DNA from: an uncultured Verrucomicrobiales bacterium
GTDB taxonomy: Bacteria > Verrucomicrobiota > Verrucomicrobiia > Verrucomicrobiales > DEV007
DNA: 37,736 nt
Direction: 5' to 3'
Assembly (NCBI GenBank): GCA_913058215.1
Contig: CAJXQE010000021.1
Location: forward strand, 1 to 37,736
The first letter of the stretch is position 1. Every line of letters begins with the position of its first letter. The position numbers and the translations under genes are program-made. Positions 32,447 to 37,736 of the stretch are shown piece after piece. Under the pieces are notes generated by a model. That model was given only the letters and a program-made list of their open reading frames with translations, did not search any database and was not told the origin of the DNA.

Positions 32447-35400
32447 ATGCCCAAGTTCACTTCTGTTATTTTCTTCGTCATTCTTCTTTCGATCTTCCCT
32501 GGAGTGGCGAACTGCCAGTCTCCGGAAGTTTCATCAGCATTTATGCCGGGGGAGAGAGACTTCACATCGATGTGGTGGGAGGATGGATTTCCGGGAGTGG
32601 TTGAGGGTGCGCCCTGGCATCGTTGTATTGAAACCGGGCACTTCGGTTTTGTGCTGAATACTGAGACTTTGGAGATCCTCCACCTGGGAGAGGATATTGA
32701 TTCTCCAGGGGCTGAGCTGGATCTCAAAATTCGACTGGGGGAGAAGGTGTATCATGGCCGGAAAGCAGCACCCTGGTCGCGTTTCGAGGGGCCGCGTCTG
32801 ATTGAATCGGGAAAGTTCTTCCAGCGAGCGGACGTCACCGGTCTGGTGTTTACCAGCGACGAGGGGGAAGAGTTAAACGTCGAGGCTCGTCTCGAGACAG
32901 CTGCCTGGTCGGATCAGCTATCCATGATTCTATCCGCCAGGCCGGGATTGAAGCCCATCGAAGCAGGGGAGAAATCATTTGGAAGGGTCCGCGGGGGATA
33001 CGGTCTCGACGGTTCGAACATTTTTGAGATTCCCCCGGTTCCTGAACTCGATGAAGGAAGTTTCACCCTGGAATTCTGGGCCTTTGTCCCCGTTGATTTT
33101 CAGGCGACGAAAGTTGCCCCCTGGTTGGTTTGTAAGAATCGAAACGAGCTCGCAGACGGGAATATTGGGATCACCGTTCGTCATGATGGCATGCCCCAGG
33201 TCCGGATGAATATTGGTGGAGGTCGTGAGAATGCAGTGACTCTGGAGATGGGCGCCGGCCATTCATTCAAGCTCGAACAGTGGAACCATCTCGCAATTAT
33301 TTACGATGAGAATCTGCTTCGGTTTTACCTTAATGGCAGGATCTCCGGCGAGATGAAGGTTGGAAAGGAACGCGTGCCAAAGGCCGGGGCTATCGCCTTT
33401 GGAGGTAGACAGGACGGTTTCGGGGAGGGGTATCTTTTTCGTGGCGTCGTTGATGAAATTCGCTACTACAATCGAGACCTTACGGTAGAGGATCTACGGC
33501 GAAATTTTCATCAGCCGGAAGCGGAACATCCAGCTCTTGAGCCGATGAGGGAATGGGAATTCCAGGAGAATGGGAGAGCCTCAATGGCGAAGGTGAGGGA
33601 GGAATGGACTGATGCAGCAATGGAGATTTCGCTATCGAAAGAGAAGCGTAGGATTGAATCGAAATGGGAATCTCTCAATGGTGAAGCCTGGACAGGAGAA
33701 GTGGCAAAGACTGTATCGATTGCTCTGGATCCGGTGACATTTCAAAAAGAGGCCACGGAAAGTAGGCTCCTAATCAAAGCAAAGGAGCTCGCCAGCAATC
33801 AGGAGAGGCCCGTTGAATTTGATCCCGCCCTCGGTTGGCACAAGATCAACCTTGATCGTATTGATCCAATTCCTCCGGCAGGATCGAATAACCCTGACAA
33901 TAATGCCATGGAGCGCGTCAAGATAGCCCTTTCCAATCCGACGGGGGAGGAACAAATTGCCCGGCTCATGTTCGAGAAAACGTTCCGGGGAATTCATCAG
34001 CGAATCGGAACTCCGATCACCGGGATTTCCGCAATCCTAAGGGACAGCAAAGGGAATCCTTCCGGCATCCCGGTCCAACTTAGCAAGAACTGGCACGTTC
34101 ACGAAAAGGGAGGAGATCATTCCGGTCAGTGGTTTCACGGTATCAGCCAGGTTCGATTGCCGGCAAAGACAGACATCGAGCTCGAGTTGGTGATCGCCTA
34201 CGGACATTGGGGAGGAGTGCCCGCAGCCTCACATGCTCAACTCAGTTTGATTGGCTGGGGAGGAAACCAACGGTGGGACCAGAGCGCGCTCGGCTCTTGG
34301 GGTGAGAGCATTTGTTACGAGCCTGAGCAGGTGCAAGCCAACTGTGTCATCACCGATGTTCGTCCCTTAATGGTGACCTCGATGAGGAAAAACCAGCAAT
34401 GGGGATGGACGAGTAATGTTGGCGGCGGAGATTTTTTCAGAACCTTTGACTCCGAAGATAAGCGTGTTCCGCACACGGCGATGAAAGCGGATTATCTCCG
34501 GCAAGGGCCATGCCTGACTGAAGTGATCTATCAGGGGCGAGTTGGAGAGACGGGAATCAATCACCGTGCCGGAGTGAGCATTTCCCGAAGCGACGACCTC
34601 ATTCGCGGTACCTATCGAATCCGGATGGATGTGACAAAGCCGGTCGACTTTTCCCGTTTCGTGATTTTTCAAATAGGAGCCGACACCTACAGCTCGACCG
34701 GCGAGCAAAAGATGGCCATCGGAAATGAATCCGGTCTCGTCGAAGAATGGAAAACGCAGTGGGGAGGAAATGTCTACCGCACAGTGCCCCGCGAGTTTAA
34801 GGGCCGAATTAACTGGGCATCACTTCACGAGGCGGTTCGGCGTGATGAGGAAAAGCCAGGAGCCTGGGCAAACCGGGGAATCGTGATCCGGGATTGGAAA
34901 GCGAAACTCGGCGGGAAGCCGGCCAATCCATGGATGGCAGAACGAGGGCTCGACGTGAATAAGTGGAACACCTCCTCAACCCTCGATATCGTCCCCCCTC
35001 CCGGGGTGACAAAACTGGAGCTTGGTGATTTTGTGGAAGCGACGATTGAGCACATCATTGTGCCGCAGTTTGCCAAAGACTACTACGGACCGAACCTTGA
35101 ACTTCGCGCCGCTTTGGCAAAAGGCGCGAACACCTGGCGGATGATTCATCGCGAGGCGACCGGCAATGATCGCAAGATCGAAATGAAAACGGGAAAGCTG
35201 GAAAGGACCTTTCCTGATATTCGGATCACGACAGAGAATAATATCGCAGAGCTAGCTGTTGCAGGCGGGCACGCCTACGTTCCTTTCACGTTTCAAAATC
35301 TGAGTTCGCCATCTGAGTTTGTGCTTACGGTTGATGGGGTAGCCGTCGATCAAGGTATTCACGGCAAAGATTTCTGGCAGACCGATTATAATCCGGCGAA

Positions 35401-35497
35401 CAAAACCTGGAGTCAGACTTTCACTCTTCCTCTCCCGGAATCCAAAAGCCGCACCATTCGTTTCGCTCCGATTCAAGAGGGTAAGTCGAAGGATTGA
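32447..35497 (+). CDS. Large secreted LamG-domain protein of unknown function
   Basis: A 1016-residue exported protein with signal peptide MPKFTSVIFFVILLSIFPGV. Residues 28-180 are a beta-rich N-terminal region. About 185-350 is a LamG/concanavalin-like domain (SFTLEFWAFVP, WNHLAIIYDENLLRFYLNGR, FRGVVDEIRYYNRDL). The remaining 650 residues have no domain I can name, but contain strongly patterned segments such as LIGWGGNQRWDQSALGSWGE, GDFFRTFD, RLRQGPCLTEV-like text at about 685-695, FQIGADTYS and VPQFAKDYYGPN. Repeated Trp/Gly-rich beta motifs suggest a glycan-active or glycan-binding fold. I recall similar uncharacterised proteins in Planctomycetota and Verrucomicrobiota. It precedes the second sigma/FecR pair by 74 bp. 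A new carbohydrate enzyme or surface binder is possible; no catalytic site is identified. Confidence 0.75.
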   Translation: MPKFTSVIFFVILLSIFPGVANCQSPEVSSAFMPGERDFTSMWWEDGFPGVVEGAPWHRCIETGHFGFVLNTETLEILHLGEDIDSPGAELDLKIRLGEKVYHGRKAAPWSRFEGPRLIESGKFFQRADVTGLVFTSDEGEELNVEARLETAAWSDQLSMILSARPGLKPIEAGEKSFGRVRGGYGLDGSNIFEIPPVPELDEGSFTLEFWAFVPVDFQATKVAPWLVCKNRNELADGNIGITVRHDGMPQVRMNIGGGRENAVTLEMGAGHSFKLEQWNHLAIIYDENLLRFYLNGRISGEMKVGKERVPKAGAIAFGGRQDGFGEGYLFRGVVDEIRYYNRDLTVEDLRRNFHQPEAEHPALEPMREWEFQENGRASMAKVREEWTDAAMEISLSKEKRRIESKWESLNGEAWTGEVAKTVSIALDPVTFQKEATESRLLIKAKELASNQERPVEFDPALGWHKINLDRIDPIPPAGSNNPDNNAMERVKIALSNPTGEEQIARLMFEKTFRGIHQRIGTPITGISAILRDSKGNPSGIPVQLSKNWHVHEKGGDHSGQWFHGISQVRLPAKTDIELELVIAYGHWGGVPAASHAQLSLIGWGGNQRWDQSALGSWGESICYEPEQVQANCVITDVRPLMVTSMRKNQQWGWTSNVGGGDFFRTFDSEDKRVPHTAMKADYLRQGPCLTEVIYQGRVGETGINHRAGVSISRSDDLIRGTYRIRMDVTKPVDFSRFVIFQIGADTYSSTGEQKMAIGNESGLVEEWKTQWGGNVYRTVPREFKGRINWASLHEAVRRDEEKPGAWANRGIVIRDWKAKLGGKPANPWMAERGLDVNKWNTSSTLDIVPPPGVTKLELGDFVEATIEHIIVPQFAKDYYGPNLELRAALAKGANTWRMIHREATGNDRKIEMKTGKLERTFPDIRITTENNIAELAVAGGHAYVPFTFQNLSSPSEFVLTVDGVAVDQGIHGKDFWQTDYNPANKTWSQTFTLPLPESKSRTIRFAPIQEGKSKD

Positions 35498-35571
35498 ACC
35501 CTGTTCAAGGTTCTCCTAAAAAAAGAGAAAAAATTCGGCAGGTTCGCTACCGGAACAGAATAAGGTGGTGA

Positions 35572-36126
35572 ATGGCGGATACTAATCATCCCGAAGCAAA
35601 ATTCCACGAAGGCGATTTCATGCGCTTGCTGATGCAGCATGAGCCGGCGCTTCGTGCCTATTCGCGTTCCCTCTTGCCCGACTGGAATCTGGTGGATGAA
35701 GTCATTCAGGAAGCCAGCCTGACCCTGTGGCAAAAGATCGGTCAGCTTCGCGAAGAGGAAGGCTTTCTCCCGTGGGCCAAAGTTATCGTGCGTTTTAAAT
35801 GTCTATCGGCAATTGGAAAATTGGGACGTGATCGCCATGTCTTTAGCGATGGAGTTCTCGAGTTGCTGGCCGATGAAGCTGACTCCATCGAGGCTGATGA
35901 GCAAGCGGCTGCAATGAAGGCGCTTCGGTCCTGTCTCGTCAATTTCTCGAAGCCTCATCAGGAACTCCTCCTCGCGCCCTACTCGGGTGAAGGACGGGTC
36001 AAAGAGCTCGCAGAGAAAGCCGGCAAGTCGGCCAACGCTCTCTACAAATTGCTGGGTCGGCTCCGTGAAAAACTATCGGATTGTGTTCATGAGAATCTTT
36101 CCAGTGAAGAAAGGAATCCCGTATGA
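35572..36126 (+). CDS. ECF RNA polymerase sigma factor (second copy)
   Basis: A 184-residue ECF sigma factor of the same group as that at 23620 but clearly divergent. AAGG at 35562-35565 gives a weak ribosome site. Region 2 is about 20-85 (LRAYSRSLLPDWNLVDEVIQ, then ASLTLWQKIGQLREEEGFLP), and region 4 about 118-172 (HQELLLAPYSGEGRVKELAE, SANALYKLLGRLREKL). Region 4 is less canonical than in the first copy, lacking the L..RYF pattern. It overlaps the FecR gene by ATGA (36123-36126). It probably drives the downstream FAD-oxidoreductase-like operon, and perhaps the LamG exoprotein; both are inferred from position. Confidence 0.88.
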   Translation: MADTNHPEAKFHEGDFMRLLMQHEPALRAYSRSLLPDWNLVDEVIQEASLTLWQKIGQLREEEGFLPWAKVIVRFKCLSAIGKLGRDRHVFSDGVLELLADEADSIEADEQAAAMKALRSCLVNFSKPHQELLLAPYSGEGRVKELAEKAGKSANALYKLLGRLREKLSDCVHENLSSEERNPV

Positions 36127-37457
36127 AACCGGAAGATCTCATACGCCGGTATTTCATGGGGGAGGCTTCTGAAGAGGAGGTCGCAGACTTGGATGCGCTT
36201 CTTGCTGCGGATGCCGGGCTCCGCAGGAGGTTTGTGTTTGAGGCAGGAAATGACACCGCGCTCCGTGAAATTGCACTGGAAAGAATCTCGGAGCCGAAAG
36301 TGTCCGATGAGAAGGTTGTCAGGCCTGCATTTCGATCCGGTGGATGGATGGCGGCTGCCGCAGCAGTCATTTTATTAGGGGGCCTGACGTGGACACAATT
36401 CTCCAGCCCCAAAGTGATTGCGACTCTCGTTTCGTCGGAAGACGCCTCATGGGAAAGTGCTTTACCTACTGCCCCCGGTTCGGATCTCGTCGCTGGATAT
36501 TTGAAACTGAACTCCGGGATTGCTACGATACGATTCCGTTCCGGTGCGGAGGTCTTGCTGGAAGCTCCTGCTGATTTTGTGCTCGAGACCCCGATGAAAG
36601 GGCGTTTGCTCAGAGGTGCGGCCGTGATCGATGTTCCCGAATCCGCGATCGGATTTGTGATGGAGACGCCTGATGGCTACGCTGTTGATCACGGAACGCG
36701 CTTTGCCGTTTCGGTGGGCGAAGAGAACGAGGGAACCGATTTTGAAGTGCTCGATGGAGAGATCTCAGTTTTTCATCCAAAGACAGAATCGGAAGTGCGG
36801 CTCTCAGGTAAACAGGCGACGACCATTACCAGTAGCGGATTGGAGAAAAGAGACGGTCCGATTCCCGAAGCGACCCTGGAAAGGGATGATCATATCATCC
36901 GAGTCGGAACGCAGGGAATGTCTGTATCGGTCATCGCGAACAATGACGAAGACTACCTTCATCCCGATTTTCTAATGGCGAAGAAGTCGGTAGGTAAAAT
37001 TGATTTCGACCGGCGTTCGGTGTTTTCGTTTTCGCTGGATGGAATCGATATCGAAAAGATTGAGTCTGCACGGATTCGTTTGAACCTTGTCCCAAGCGGA
37101 ATCGGATTCGCCGGGCATCTCCCTAAGGTGAATCGCTTTTCAATCTATGGGCTTGGTGGCGAATCCCCTGCGTTTTGGGATTCAGGGATCCTCTGGGAAA
37201 ATGTTCCGCTCCCCGAAAGTGGAAAGCTTCTTGGAAGCTTTGAGATTCCCCGGAGCCAGCAACGAGCGGCAGTGGGAATCAATAGCGATGAGCTTCTTCG
37301 ATTCATACAGGAACATCCCGGAACCACTCTTACCTTTCTCCTCGTCCGGGAAACTTCTGAAACCGAGAGCCGTGGATTGGTGCACACTTTTGCCAGCGAC
37401 TCTCATCCTGAAGCATCGGGGCCGACTCTTGAACTCTTTACTAACAAAACACAATGA
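36123..37457 (+). CDS. FecR-like membrane regulator with C-terminal DNRLRE-like domain
   Basis: A 444-residue single-pass protein. Residues 1-45 (LIRRYFMGEASEEEVADLDA) are the putative sigma-binding cytosolic part. A transmembrane helix is at about 74-92. The FecR domain is about 120-235 (LKLNSGIATIRFRSGAEVLL, AVDHGTRFAVSV, FEVLDGEISV). The C-terminus (about 270-440; VFSFSLDGIDIEKIESARIR, then W.NVPLPESGKLLG, TLTFLLVRE) resembles the DNRLRE/CBM96-like beta-sandwich instead of the LamG seen in the 24147 gene. It is coupled to both neighbours by ATGA overlaps (36123-36126 and 37454-37457), so sigma factor, regulator and oxidoreductase are made together. Confidence 0.82.
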   Translation: MKPEDLIRRYFMGEASEEEVADLDALLAADAGLRRRFVFEAGNDTALREIALERISEPKVSDEKVVRPAFRSGGWMAAAAAVILLGGLTWTQFSSPKVIATLVSSEDASWESALPTAPGSDLVAGYLKLNSGIATIRFRSGAEVLLEAPADFVLETPMKGRLLRGAAVIDVPESAIGFVMETPDGYAVDHGTRFAVSVGEENEGTDFEVLDGEISVFHPKTESEVRLSGKQATTITSSGLEKRDGPIPEATLERDDHIIRVGTQGMSVSVIANNDEDYLHPDFLMAKKSVGKIDFDRRSVFSFSLDGIDIEKIESARIRLNLVPSGIGFAGHLPKVNRFSIYGLGGESPAFWDSGILWENVPLPESGKLLGSFEIPRSQQRAAVGINSDELLRFIQEHPGTTLTFLLVRETSETESRGLVHTFASDSHPEASGPTLELFTNKTQ

Positions 37458-37703
37458 AAATACTAAGAACTCTCTCAATCGTATTTCTCGGGCTGCTTGG
37501 CCTTGCTCGTGCTGCTGATCCAATTCTCGTCGAAGCGGAAGCATTTGCAGAACACGGTGGATGGAAGATCGATACGCAGTTCATCGAGATAATGGGCTCT
37601 CCCTATCTGCTTGCTCACGGTCTCGGCAAACCTGTGGAAGATGCGGTTACGACGATCAAAATTTCTGAGGCTGGTAAGTATCGAGTGTGGGCGAGGACAA
37701 AGG
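37454..37703 (+). CDS. Secreted FAD-dependent oxidoreductase-like protein, 3' partial
   Basis: ATG 37454 overlaps the FecR stop (ATGA). The 83 residues present carry a signal peptide (MKILRTLSIVFLGLLGLARA) and then VEAEAFAEHGGWKIDTQF, MGSPYLLAHGLGKPV and AGKYRVWARTK. That N-terminal module is typical of large exported FAD-dependent oxidoreductases in Verrucomicrobiota and Bacteroidota, sometimes called xanthan-lyase-like. The FAD-binding GxGxxG would follow and is lost because the fragment ends in adapter at 37704. If the call is right, it would fit the oxidative sugar chemistry suggested by the DUF1080 genes. Confidence 0.65.
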
Positions 37704-37736
37704 CTGTCTCTTATACACATCTGACGCTGCCGACGA
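37704..37736 (-). other. Illumina Nextera Read 1 adapter (artefact)
   Basis: The reverse complement of the Read 1 adapter: 19-bp Tn5 mosaic end (37704-37722) followed by the linker (37723-37736). It is the same adapter as at 1-51, in opposite orientation. Not genomic; trim. Confidence 0.98.

Noticed and set aside
35495-35535. GAACC/GGTTC hairpin followed by an A-run after the LamG exoprotein gene
   Set aside because: The homopolymer is A on the coding strand, so it does not form a terminator for that gene, and no gene reads from the other side.
37475-37720. Minus-strand frame starting MCIRDS at the right end
   Set aside because: The start lies in the adapter; the rest is antisense to the truncated oxidoreductase-like gene.
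1-37736. Inverted 19-bp Tn5 mosaic ends suggesting a composite transposon
   Set aside because: Both are attached to Illumina linker sequence, so they come from library preparation.

Overview
The window is a single assembled fragment, not a natural replicon end. Both termini are Illumina Nextera (Tn5) adapter: 1-51 at the left and 37704-37736 at the right. Genomic DNA therefore runs from about 52 to 37703, and the first and last genes are cut. The gene content points to a Verrucomicrobiota or Planctomycetota bacterium, with Verrucomicrobiales-like as the best guess. The reasons are secreted family S1 sulfatases, DUF1080 (3-keto-disaccharide hydrolase) domains, a DUF1587/1592/1588/1585 cytochrome protein paired with a DUF1552 protein, and ECF sigma factors each coupled to a FecR-type protein carrying LamG or DNRLRE modules. 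Many genes also lack clear Shine-Dalgarno sites. No tRNA, rRNA, CRISPR array or intact insertion sequence was seen.

Layout. 53-4155: a truncated thioredoxin-like/SHD1 protein, an HtrA-type protease, and a type IV pilin-like protein fused to a von Willebrand A domain. 4176-5588 (-): sulfatase. 5654-6616: GNAT/CelD-like acyltransferase. 6778-9704 (-): LysR regulator, then pdxA translationally coupled to a secreted esterase. 9781-11476: pirin, DoxX-like and FMN-reductase genes, divergent from the LysR gene across a perfect palindrome. 11549-14046: a secreted esterase fused to a hydratase-like domain, and a polysaccharide deacetylase lipoprotein. 14134-23588: three sulfatases and two DUF1080 fusion proteins, interrupted by a 262 bp decayed GxxExxY cassette with terminal inverted repeats. 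23620-31557: a probable five-gene operon of sigma factor, FecR-LamG protein, cytochrome/DUF1587 protein, DUF1552 protein and a two-domain esterase. 31568-32149 (-): uracil-DNA-glycosylase-family protein. 32447-35497: a very large LamG exoprotein. 35572-37703: a second sigma/FecR pair leading into a truncated gene that resembles the N-terminus of secreted FAD-dependent oxidoreductases.

How the genes may work together (inference). Most products carry export signals and fit periplasmic or surface breakdown of sulfated, esterified polysaccharide: sulfatases remove sulfate, esterases and the deacetylase remove acyl groups, and DUF1080 and dehydrogenase/cytochrome modules act by an oxidative (3-keto) route. 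The two sigma/FecR pairs look like local sensors in which LamG or DNRLRE modules could detect glycan. The LysR-pirin-DoxX-FMN reductase block looks like a separate redox-stress unit. The most unusual items are the GxxExxY remnant cassette, the esterase-hydratase fusion, the pilin-VWA fusion, and the sulfatase-DUF1080 fusion with a non-canonical active-site motif.
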